Source: Gorsachius magnificus
Taxonomy: Eukaryota > Chordata > Aves > Pelecaniformes > Ardeidae
NCBI GenBank assembly: GCA_034008185.1
Contig: CM067085.1
Span: 58,200,602 to 58,264,601 of the forward strand
Direction: 5' to 3'
Length of the DNA stretch: 64,000 nucleotides
This document shows, piece by piece, positions 1 to 46,200 of the stretch. Positions within the stretch are counted from its first letter, which is position 1; every line of letters starts with the position of its first letter. A program made the translations under genes and the position numbers. The notes beneath the pieces are model-generated. The model made no database searches. It worked only from the letters and a program-made list of their open reading frames with translations, and had not been told where the DNA came from.

Positions 1-115
1 GCTGCAAATTGGGACTACGGAATCCTTAAGTTGTCGTACCATTTCCAATTAGAGCAGTATAAAATAAAGATTTAGATCCAACATGTAAAAGCACATAAAA
101 ATAATGCACATCTTA

Positions 116-34927
<34,812 letters not shown>

Positions 34928-34940
34928 GTTCGCTGCGCTG

Positions 34941-34988
34941 GCGGGCCGGCGGGCGGCGGCGGGCGGGGGGGGGAGGGCCGGGGGGGGT
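34941..34988 (+). other. G-run cluster with G-quadruplex potential
   Basis: At least five runs of three or more G on the plus strand, including runs of about ten and eight, within 48 bases. They lie just upstream of the MIER1 start codon, on the template strand of MIER1. The spacing meets the usual G3N1-7 quadruplex rule. Confidence 0.75.
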
Positions 34989-35098
34989 CACATCGTCGCC
35001 GCGGCGGAGGAAGCGGCGCCGGCGGGTCACGGTCTGCGCGGCGGCGGGGGCCGGGGAGCGGCGGGAGGGGCGGGCAGAGGGAGGGGGCACGCCACGCA

Positions 35099-35106
35099 CT
35101 ACGTCA
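35099..35106 (-). promoter_or_regulatory. CRE-like element upstream of MIER1
   Basis: TGACGTAG on the minus strand, 172 bases upstream of the MIER1 start codon. It is one base off the TGACGTCA consensus for CREB/ATF proteins. Its function is inferred from position and sequence only. Confidence 0.5.
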
Positions 35107-36379
35107 CCGCGCACGGCTCCTCCGCCACCGCCCCCACCCCTCCCCGCGGCGGGGCCCCCCCCGGCGCAGCGCCCCCCCCGTCCTCAGGGCGCAGGCCCCA
35201 CCCCCACGGCCGCCCCCCCGGCCCCCACGGCCCCGGCAGCAGCCGCGGCCATTTACCCCCAGCGCGGCTGCGCTCCTGGCCCGGCAGCCGTACTCACGCG
35301 GTGAGCCGCACGGGCGTGGACGCTGTCTCACCGGCGGGGAAGCGAACAGCCAGGTCCTCCGGGAACCCGCGCCCGGGGCTCCCGCTGTGCGTGACGCTCT
35401 TGGGTGGGATAATACCAACAACGCTAGGTTGGCCCTACGTAAAGGAAAAAAAAAACCAAAACAAACCAAAACCAAACAAACCCAAAATCAACGTCCAGTC
35501 CTAATTCTGCCTCTTTTCCCTAAAAGCTTCCCCGTCTCTCTCACCTGCCCAGGGTCGGTCCTGCCTGTCCTAGGGCCCGCACAAGGGCCCGCACGGCCCT
35601 GCAAGGCGGAGGGGAGAGCTCCTGATCCAGAAGCCCGGCATTACAGTCGCTTTGCAAAGCGAGGGCGCTACGGTCTGCTCAACACTCGGGAAGGGCCCGT
35701 CGGCCCCGCCTCCGGGGGAACGCCTGAGACTGCGCTTCCCCCAGCGTCAAGCCTCTGCCGGCCCGGGGCGGGGGGCTGCGCCGGGAGGCTGCCAGCTCCT
35801 GCCCTGCCCCCCGTTAGAGGCGCGCAGACCGTTTACAGCCTGCGGTTGTCTCACAAGCCGCTCCTCTGCCACCAGTTTTCCCAAGGAAGCGCATTTTAAA
35901 GCCTCAAAAATGGTCCCCGTGGGGCGATGCTGAAAGCAAAGCACCCGCGCATGCAACTTTGCCGACTCAAGCAAGCGAGGGGAGAAAAAATAAAACCCAA
36001 CCCTAAACGCCCCCCGAAGAGCCCAGACCTGCCCCGATCCCCGCCACCGGGGCCGAGCTTTACGGCGGGGCGGAGGGAGCTCCCGTCTCCCCGCGCCGCC
36101 GAGGACCTTTGTGCTTCAGTGACAAAGGGGGAGCCGGGACTGCCGCGGCCCTGACGGCAGGGGAGGAGCCCCGGGCTGGGCAGGGGGCGGGCGCCCCGGG
36201 GCGTTGAGCGAGCAGAGCGAAGCGAGGCGAGGCGTGCTCTCGGCGGCCCGGCAGGCCCAGCCCCGCCGGGCAAGGCGAGGGGCGCGGGGACGGGGAAGCC
36301 GCAGCCCCGCGGTGAGGCGCGGGTCCCTCGTCAGGCGGGCGGACGCGAGGGATAGCGCGGCCCGCGCGCCGCGGACCGA

Positions 36380-36410
36380 CCAATTGGCGGCGCCGTCCTT
36401 GGCAGCCAAT
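36380..36410 (+). promoter_or_regulatory. CCAAT boxes of the DNAI4 promoter
   Basis: CCAATTGG at 36380-36387, which reads as CCAAT on both strands, and CCAAT at 36406-36410. They lie 25-55 bases upstream of the X-box. NF-Y sites at this spacing are common next to RFX sites. Confidence 0.6.
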
Positions 36411-36433
36411 CCCCGCGCCGCGTCTTGGGGCCC

Positions 36434-36447
36434 GCTGCCATGGTTAC
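36434..36447 (+). promoter_or_regulatory. X-box (RFX binding site) of the DNAI4 promoter
   Basis: GCTGCCATGGTTAC matches the inverted-repeat X-box GTTGCCATGGCAAC at 12 of 14 positions, with the two half-sites at standard spacing. RFX factors drive motile-cilium genes together with FOXJ1, and DNAI4 is an axonemal dynein gene, so the site fits the downstream gene. The ATG inside the motif (36440) is therefore unlikely to be a start codon. Confidence 0.72.
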
Positions 36448-36481
36448 CGCGCGACGCGCTGCCCTGCCGAGTGTTGTCGCC

Positions 36482-36637
36482 ATGCAGGGTCCCGGCGGCG
36501 GCCGGCGGCCTCCCCGCCTGGGCCCCCGGCTCGGGGCCTGCCGCGCGGCTGTCCCTCAGGCGGCTGCAGACACAGCGGGCTGGCGGGCAGGGGCAGGCCG
36601 GGAGGGAGGGAAGGAAGGAGGGAGCGAGGGAGGGAGG
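36482..36637 (+). other. DNAI4: Probable 5' exon of DNAI4, with an upstream ORF
   Basis: A good donor, AGG|GTGAGAG at 36637/36638, closes a GC-rich stretch downstream of the X-box. If it is spliced to the acceptor GATTGCAG at 37073, the ATG at 36482 opens a 62-codon frame that stops at TAG 37104-37106. It would then be an upstream ORF and not the DNAI4 start. The 5' limit is not determined; 36482 is only the upstream ATG. The purine-rich GGGA/GGAA repeats at 36598-36637 end the exon. Confidence 0.45.
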
Positions 36638-37073
36638 GTGAGAGACGCGGGCCTGCGGGAGACGCGGGTCCGTGTCCCGGTCTGAGCCGGCGGCAGGGCG
36701 CGACAGCGTGCCGGTATAACCGGCCCCGCACGCAGCCAGCTGCATATCTTGCCCCTTTATTGCCACACTGGTTCCCGTTCGTAAGCTTAGCCCCGGAGAA
36801 CCAAATATCAGTAAAAAGTCCTTTAGGCTTTTATTTTACAGTAGGCATTGCACCCAGCCCTGCCCACCTCACTCCTCCTATCACCGCTTAAGAAAGCCTC
36901 CTGAGAAGCTGAACAGAGATTTTCTGAAGGAATTACATTATTTCAGGATTATCACAGCGAATGGGTTAAATCTTTTAAACCCTTCATGAGAGTTAAGGGA
37001 CAAGTAATTTGGTGATCGTATTTGGTTGCTCATATTTTGTTGACTGAAATGGAACTCCTACGGCTGATTGCAG

Positions 37074-37152
37074 GGTAAGGAAAGGATCAGGAGCAAGTTC
37101 TGTTAGCCAAAGACGAGCGAGCATCATAAGCGGCATCTACGCAAATAGAGCA
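37074..37152 (+). other. DNAI4: DNAI4 exon 2, 5' UTR part
   Basis: Acceptor GCTGATTGCAG ends at 37073, with a plausible branch point GTTGACTGAAAT upstream. The frame of the start codon stays open back to the acceptor (VRKGSGASSVSQRRAS...), so a start further upstream cannot be excluded if another first exon is used. Confidence 0.5.
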
Positions 37153-37216
37153 ATGAGTTGCAGAAGCCAATCCACAACTTCTGATGGCAAAGCTGTGGAC
37201 AGGGGGTCTCTCGTGG
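37153..37216 (+). CDS. DNAI4: DNAI4 coding exon 2
   Basis: Encodes [20 protein letters not shown] plus V and one base, then donor GTAACAAG. The basic, Ser-rich composition resembles the start of mammalian DNAI4, but sequence identity is low. A second donor, GTGAGAAG, 27 bases downstream is out of phase with exon 3. Confidence 0.6.
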
Positions 37217-40200
37217 GTAACAAGTATGCCATACGGGTGAGAAGCCATTTACACTATTACTAAAAAGTTTTAAATGTGAGTTATTGTAGGTGTTAAAAGT
37301 TGTCAGAAAGGAAGCGGGAGAGGGAGGAGGGAAGAAAAGGCATGTCTGAAGAGCTGTGGAGAAAGAAAATGATCCAAGAGCTTAATCCATTCTGAAATGA
37401 TGGTGATTAGTGTCCAAAAACAACCTGCAAGAATAATAATAATAAAAAAATCACAGTAACAGCTCTCCTCCTAATCCGAGAACTAATTGCTTTCAAATCT
37501 ACATGAGATATGTTGACTGTAGCACCTGTATGTCTTTACCTAAAGAACAGAAGATTCCCATAACATAATCTGAGTTGTTTAAAGACTTTACTGAATACCT
37601 TCTTACAATAAAATATTTTGACCAGTACAATAAAAAAAAGATGCATAATTGTTTCTCTCCTTGCTTTTGCTGTACTGTTAATTTGACACAAATAGCTACA
37701 GTCAGTGAGCTACTCTTGGTTGTCCTTATAGAACAAATAAGTCAGAATAGACATCAGGGTTGACCAAGAAGGGGAAGTGGCTCTGACAAGGAGATAAACG
37801 TAATTTTTCTAGATATTTTGCAGCCATTTCTATGAAGAGAGTTCCAAAGAAGTCCCGAGCAAAGGTGACAGCCTTCTCGAAGCTGAACCCTAAAGGGAAA
37901 GCAGGAATGCAACCCCCCTCGCCCCTGTCCTGGTGTACATTAGGCACCTTTTGCAGAGAGGGATTACCTATCTGTTCTGTCAGGTTCCTGTCTGGATCAG
38001 GATCTTCTTTTTGTTACAGATAAGATAAAATGTTGCAAGTGTCATCACTGTTGCTTGCTTTGGGAACGCAGCGAAACGATTATCATTATTTAAATATTTC
38101 TTTAGGTTTTTGATGATGAAGGAAAGGATGTGACACCTCATCCACTCTGCCATTCAGATCCAAATACTGTTGTACCCAAGCAAGGCAAACTCTTAGCATC
38201 AAGTGCTTACTTTGGAGCCACAGGATCTGTTTTTCTCTCTTCTTTTTCCATGCATCAGACATCAGGAGTAAACGCTAGTTTAGCTTACTTCTCAAGGTAA
38301 GTCAATATGCTATCTCTTAAATCCTGTCTCACACAGTTCCTGCCCTGCAGTGGCCACACATCTGCTCTTCAGAGAGGTTGGGAGCTGGAATAATTGTGCA
38401 GGGCTAGTAATTATACTCTGTTGTCAAAATGCAGAAACTTGCCAATCATAGTTGTCATTTAAAATTTGAGGAATAGTAACAAATAGAATAAATGGAACCC
38501 CTCAGTACTTGTGGCTGTGTCAAGTACAGTACTGTACAGTCAAGTACAACTACTGTTGAAATGTTGATACATGCAGGTGAAAGCAGACTGCAGCACACAC
38601 TCCTGTAATATTGCTAATTTTATTCAAATTCCCTTTCCTAAAACACTTTTTTTTTTACATAACATACCAGAATAGACTAGTTTTAGAGATGGTGATGAGT
38701 ACCTCACAGTTCAAAAATGCAGGTATCCAAACTGCAGGTTTCGTAGTGGTTAGGCCTGCATACGAAGTTATGATAGAACCTGTAGACAGATACATGACAA
38801 AATGCTGTCTCAAAGGTAGAGGAGGTTGTGTTCTGGTTGCCTCAGCAAGGCTGTACAGCTGAGAAGGGGCATTTGCAGCTCATTAATATACTCTCTTCAG
38901 CTACTTAGATGGTCTTTGCCTTTCCCAAGCTTCTTTTTTTCAAAACTGGAATATATCCATACCTGCTTAACTGTGGGTATAGAAAAATGCTTTGGAAATG
39001 AAAGGTCTGGTTTCACTGAAGAATTACACATTTATTTTAAAGTATTGTGTCAGTTTTAATGACACAATATTAATAATAATATTAATAATTTACAGACAAT
39101 CCTTTTTACAAACTTGACTCAGTTCAAATATCAAAATATCGTTCACATAAGAATCCTCTCTTTTAAATGAATTTAAGCAAGTTACCTCTGTGTGATTATG
39201 TGCATCCATTTCAAAACATGTTCTTATACAAAAACTTTTGAGTTAAAACTGCTAAGTTATGTGTTTCACTACTTACTAGCTTTCATTTACAAACCTTTGG
39301 TACAGAGGGAATAAACAAAGTCAATGGACTTGAGCCATTTTATCTTCAGGCTGACAAATTCAATTAAGTCATGCAAAAGAAGGTAAATAACTATTTGTGT
39401 TTAAAATGAAAAATAAAGAACCACATCACCTTATTCAATGGTGTATACACATTCAAACTGTATGGAGTGGCATTGCTATTTATGTAATCAAAAGGACTAA
39501 ATGACTAGTAAAGTCAGCACTGGAAAAAAAAAACAAGAAAAGCATTATTTACTGTTTTCTTTGTCAAAGTTAATGCCATTGTGATTTCTGAGGAAAAGAG
39601 ATTGCTCTTTGAGAACTATCTTTTTGTCACGTTTCCAAGGGTGGCTATCATAAGGGATAATCCTAGAGGTAGGGATATTAACCAGGAGCAAATATACACC
39701 AAAAAAATGACTTAAAAATACAAGGTATCTCCTGAAAAATAAATGTGTCCTTTTTGGAGACAAGAGCTCTTAATTTATAAAACAAAATTAAATGATTTAA
39801 CTTTAATTCTAAATACAAATCTTGAAAATTGTCTTTTTCAAATGCCTTTTGTATATTTATAATTGCTCACACTTAGCTTTTGAGGAAGAGAAAATCTGCT
39901 GACAAACCTCCCAACTGTACCTAAGTTTTGAGTTTTACTCCTAGTTATCACAGCTATCCCCTCTATAAACAGTATCTGCTTTGTTAACAAGCTAATCCCG
40001 TCAGATGAGTTTCTTGTGCATTTCAAAGACATTTTAGCAGGCGCAAAGCACCAAAGGATCTTAATTCTGGTTGAGAACAGTGCTATCTGTGGGTATGCGT
40101 TATCACACAGTAGGTAGCCAACACTTCACGTTATTATATGCTAAGAATGAATCTGAGAGCTCAACAGCTTCTTTTCCATCAGCTATTTAATGCCTCAGGA

Positions 40201-43200
40201 TATGCTGTCAGAGGAACTCTTCCTTTGTAAGTAATTTTCAAACCATTTCATTATTTTCTTTCCTAAGCCTTCTGTGACTTCCTTTACAATGCAAGCATCA
40301 CCGTATGTGCTCTTACAGTCTTCTGTGGTTTATCCTGATAACAACACTGCTATTTTTGTAGTGCTTTGCTAACCGACATCTGGACTCTCACTGCTTATTT
40401 CTTTGTTACTAAGGGCATATGGAAGCAGCAGTACTTCTGTATCAAACATATCAACAACTGAGTCCATACTAGATGAAACAGTAGAACCTGGCCCTCGACG
40501 AGACACAACTGTTAGCTTATCTGGTAAAGAACATCCACTATATAATTACAGATCTAAACTGTTCTTTGGACCACTGTGATCTGTGAGACACTGCAGTCGG
40601 TGGATGCGAGATACCCAGAACTTCAAAGGAACTCAGTGCCTCACAAGTTTTGGCTCCTGATCATTACAATACTTTTAGAATTAATTTGTCTTCTTTTATA
40701 TTTAGAGCAGAAAAGGTCTTGCTTGTTAACCTCATATAATTTTTCAGATGTACAGATGAAGCAAGAGGAGATAAAAGAAGAACTGACAACAGAAGACTTA
40801 GATAAGAGAGTGGATATTTACCTCACAGAGACGGAAACTATCTGGATATTGGATATGCCATCTGTTGTGATGTCTGTAGAATCAGAAAATGCTGGAAGAG
40901 TTCTGTATGTATATCGGTAGTTGTGTACATGCATGTAGTATGCCCAGCACACCCAGTATCTGCTGATCGCAAAGTCTCGAACAGGCTGCTCACACATAGG
41001 TTTAATGTTCTGACTACTACAATTTGTCATTTCACCTTTGTTTAAAGCCATATTGGGCTTGAGTCTCTCTTTTGACAAGACAGCCTAAATTCCTTACAAC
41101 TCCATCTTGTTGATACCCTCTTTCACTGATAAATTACGGCAGATTAGCAAAACCAGGGGATGGTGACAAGAGAACACACAGGGGATGGGGGAAAAGAGAA
41201 GATGGAGAAGTGGGGTATACATGAATGACATGATTTAATTTTAATGAAAACTGCAAACCTCTGCATTGATTCTTGTGCGTAGCTTTACAGCTAATGATTT
41301 ATTAATAACAAAGATATAAACAACCTAGGCAGGCCTTGGCTTCCTCTGAAGCTCTTCACAGTGCTTCTAGCTAGAAGTAACCTCACCCCACCGCAAATGA
41401 CCTTGCCTGTTGTGTCTCCCCTTAGTTGCATCTAGTGTGTTTCCACTTCACAGTCTCCTCCCTGGACTACCATGAACTTTGGTAGGGAGTTAACCCAGAA
41501 CACGTAGTTTTTTTGGCTTAGTTCCAGGAGCTGACTGGGACAGAGTGCAGCAAATTTCTCTCCATTACGGATGTCAGACTGATAGACTTGTCACAAGCTT
41601 TTGTAGATGTAAATCCTAAAGCCTGAGATGCAGTGTACTGCACTTGGCAAGTCAAACCACTTATCTAAGTTAGCTTTTTCTGCTGGTATACACACAGTTT
41701 ATGGTACGACTCCAACCCCCACTGTCTGTGAATCACACTGGTGTGATTTTTGGGAAGAAGGAAGAAGAAGAGCATCCTATGAATCAGACTTAGCTGGTGT
41801 ACACAGCACATATTGCCAACTGTATAGGAACAGACAGTGATTTTTCCCAAGCACAGCAACCTGTGGGTGCACTAAGGCAGGGTATAATCTATGTCTGCTG
41901 TTAGAATATTGAAACCAAAATAATAGAAAAAGTTTCACAATTCCCACTGACCATTCCTACAGAATCTGACGGCTGGATGAAATAGAAATGTACTGGTTTA
42001 ATGTTTGTCTCTTGGATGCACTGCCTTTCACTCCCAAGTGATGGGAGCTACATATTTCTGAACTCCTCTGAATTCTACCAAAGCGCAAAGGTAGTTGGAG
42101 TAGGGATTTTTGCTGATGCCTACCTCTACAGGCCATTTCTGTTTTAGAACAGCATCACAAGGTCAGAAATAGCTGCTGAAAGACAATACATAGTGTGAAA
42201 TAAAATAACAATCCAAAAAACCCCAAGCAGTAAATTTATGATGCAGAATATCCTCTCCTGTTCAACTTGTGGTTAAATACATTGAGAAGTTGAAGGTAAA
42301 TGTTTTTCAGAAAGTCAATATATGCTTTTTTTCTTTTTTTTTTTTGAGGGAGCGGAATAGGATTTATGTTGACATTTGCAAAAATAAACCTGGTAATGAT
42401 CGCTTTGTAGAAAAAATGATGCAAACCTTTAATGGAGCTGCAAAGAACAAGGAAGTGCAATGTGACAAAATTATCATGGAAGATAAAGGTAAACTTTTTG
42501 AGTACCATATAGGAAAGGGTATTTAATAAGAACGGGCTCTCATTTACTACATTGTACCCTTGGCAGTTGGCTTTATTATTACATTTAGTTTACTTATTAA
42601 ATATTTATTTGGGAAAACTCTAGCATACAGCTAGATCGTGGGACCTCAGAAGACTCCCTGCACACAGGCAGGATACCGAGGAAAGAATTTTTTTCTTTCT
42701 TCCATCTCTAAGCAGGAGAAGCTGTTTCCTCAACTTTCACTTCCAGAGCTTTAAGTTCAGACAGGATGCTGTGATTTGTGGTGGCCTTTTCTGACCTTCC
42801 TAAAACTTGAACATTGGTACTGGTATACTGTATCCATTGCAATAAAATAGTCATTACACTAGCTGAGAGCTGCTGTGTCCTGCCTGCCTCAGCTCTGCCT
42901 CAAGCAGAGCACACTTCTTAGGAGGCAGAACTTCACCTAATACTCAAGTATGAAAGGGCACAGTTCCCTTTTTTCCCCTTAACTTTTCAGTGACGCTGGT
43001 TTCTACTTGCCATAATGCAAAAAAGAGAACCTCTGTTATGAGATTTAAAATCTTGGGGAAAGCAGAAAATCTTGGCAGTCTCACAAGATAAATGCAATTT
43101 TACAAAATGTTCAACCTTAATGCTCTAAAAAAATTATAGAGGAATATCTACGTTTTAGATGTGCGTGCTGAGCTTTGCCTCGCTATGGACTTTGTTTAGG

Positions 43201-46200
43201 ATGCCAAAGAAAACCATGGGGAATGCTGTTCCAAACATTTTTCCTTTGTGTTTGCTAGTGTATGTAAAATCAGTGGGAAAAAAAAAGTAGTAAAATAGAT
43301 ATTAATCTCATTTGAAAACATATCTTCACCTTTTTTTGTGTGCCTTGAGCATCAGCAGGGCTCATTCCAACCCATGTTTGAAAAGCTGAGCACATAAAGG
43401 CAAGGTTACAGAGCACTGTTGCACAGGGAGATGGCCCTGCTGAAGGGAAGCCACACATACAGAAGACCCTGATGCAGCTGGTGCAATCACACAACAGCTG
43501 TTGGTACAGCCTTGTCCGACCCTCCGTTGGTTTCAAAGCCCCTCTGCCAAACAGCTGGGAGTGTAGTACAAAAACTTAATCTTTGCTCAGGTGTACATAG
43601 TCCTTCATACTGTACCAAAACAAGAGACTTGTGTAATACAGTGTAATTCATTTCTAGGGATGATGGTGACTTCCTGGGACTTGTACGATTCATTTAACGT
43701 ATCGGAAATAGAACCTACGTCAAAAGCAGAAGGTAGCAGAGCCACAACTGGGAAAAGCAGCAAATCTCATACAAACAAAAAGCATGATCAGACTATGTCT
43801 GTCTTTTCTGACAGAGGTAACATTTTCCAGGTTTACATTTCTGCTGTATTTTCATCCCTCTAAACGATGCATATCACTGTTGTGTGGTAAAAGCTACATG
43901 AAGAAAATGTTTGCTCTGCCTGTCTGGCACTTGAAAGACTTTGACAGGTCTGCACCAAGACCTTTTCTGTACAATGCCATCATAAATGGTCTTAAATAAA
44001 GATAAATAGTCAGTGACAAAGTTTGCTGGTACTAACTTACTTAGAACAGTAGAAGCAAAACACCAATTGTGAAAAATTCCAGAAGTATCTCATCATACTG
44101 AGTATTTGAACAATAAAAGAAAACAAAATTAGAGCAAGAAAAAAATAATAGTGGAAGTATTTTTTTTATGATGATAGAGTCTTCTATGCTTTTTGCAGGT
44201 GAAGGAGGAGGAGTCTTCCTGCCCCCCTGATTTTTATGTGGAAAGTATTATGAGGTTAAAACTGTTTTTTCCCCCATTATCTGTTGTCAGGCAGCACAAC
44301 TTCTATAATACCAGAAAGCACTGTTCTTGCCATAACCCACAAAGAGGAGGAATGCCATTCAGAAGCTATATTAACATCAGAAAACTTTCAGCAGGATTTA
44401 TTTTTCATGGAGAGGATTCTAATGGAGAATATTTTTCAACCCAAACTTGCAACTTATCGGCAGTTTCCTGTCCTTATAGGTTTGTTTCTTATGGTCTACC
44501 CTGTTTTCAGCACAAGGCTTTGCATACTACTGAAAGTCACAGAGTTATGTCCCTCATTGAATGTCTTTACAGATGAAAAGTAATTTAAGAAATAGACAAA
44601 GGAAAGGAGAGTTTAGCAGATGTCAACTTGAACTCTGCAGTTCTACACTCGTATTAACAGACATCCCTGCTGTACTTGGTGGAAGAGTTGAATAAATGAG
44701 TTCTGAGCTGGCTCATCTCCCCTTATCACCACAGACAGACCTACTCAAAATATTAGTCAAACTTGTTTCCTGGAAGTTAAGATACAGATTAATTCTGCTA
44801 CTTTTCCAACCATTTTTTTGCATTGTAATGTCTTTTACAGGTTTTTTTATTATTATTATTTTATAAGGAGACTGATGGTAAACAGAAATTTTAGCCTGAT
44901 AGATGTTGAGTGTCTAACAGTACTTAAAGGGAGCATTTAGGAAAGATGGGGATAATCTTTTTAGTAGGGACAGCTGCGACAGGACAAGGGGTAATGGTTT
45001 TAAACTAAAACAGGGTAGGTTTAGACTGGATATAAGGAAGAAATTCTTTACTATGAGGGTAGTGAAACACTGGAACTGGTTGCCCAGAGAGGTAGTGGAG
45101 GCCCCATCCCTGGAAACATTCAAGACCAGGTTGGATGGGGCTCTAAGCAATCTGATCTGGTTAAAGATGTCCCTGCTCACTGCAGGGGGGTTGGACTAGA
45201 TGACCCCTAGGGGTCCCTTCCAACCCAAAACATTCTATGATTCTATGATAAAGTATATTCATTGCAGATTGTAAGAGGCATTACCTCAACACAAGTGCTA
45301 AGTAATATTTTACCTTTTATAGGAGTTCCAAGTCAACACAGGGATTAAAAAAAAAACCAAAAACCCCACCAAAAACTCCCAACAGATTCACACTGGTTTT
45401 ATCATATTGTACCTCTGTGTCAGACAGTTTCAGTTTCTCAGGCAATGAACCTGTTATATTCAGTGACTCTTCAGGAACTAGTTACAGCTGGAGCATGATA
45501 TTGGCCAGGAGGACTTTTGTTCTGACAATATGGCAGTTGTTGTATTCTTATTTTGTTAACAGTGATCGGAGATCAATTCATGATTTGCACATTACATAAA
45601 ATAAAGGGGTGAGTAAACAAAATAATAAGCAAATGCAGTCTAAAAGTAGGCTCTACACTTAATTTTCCCAAGTAATGAGCAACTTATTACTTATTATTAG
45701 CTGCAGTGGTACAGCATCAATGCTTAAGTGTAGCTCTTGGCATCTAACTTGAAAAAAAAATCCCCAAGATTTTAAATACAACAGATTAGAAGCATTCCTG
45801 GTGGGATGTGGACATAAATTCATAACTGGCTGCTAAATCCACTCATTAAACACCTGGAGCATAACTGGCACACTACAATCCAGCTATCTTCTATGTCCCT
45901 ATCAATGTTTTAGCCTCAGGTTTAGAAGTTAGGATGTCTTAATTCCTCCAATCTTCATTTTTTTTGCTGCTAAATATTTGCTGAAAGGGCAAATTTTTCT
46001 TCTGATGTGAATGACTAGAGCTAGAGAAGTGAAATGTTACTACTCAGACTCTACCATATTTGTGCATTTTAGATCCTGATGTTACATCAGACACTACTGG
46101 TACAGTAGCAGCCATGAAAAAAGCTAAACAGGAAGAGCATGACAAGGAAAAGAAGGATAAGGAAGAGCAGAAGGAAGCATTTACTGACCCATCAATTCTG

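Noticed and set aside
36440..36442. ATG inside the X-box as the DNAI4 start
   Set aside because: It lies in the promoter motif, and its frame does not join exon 2 without a stop.
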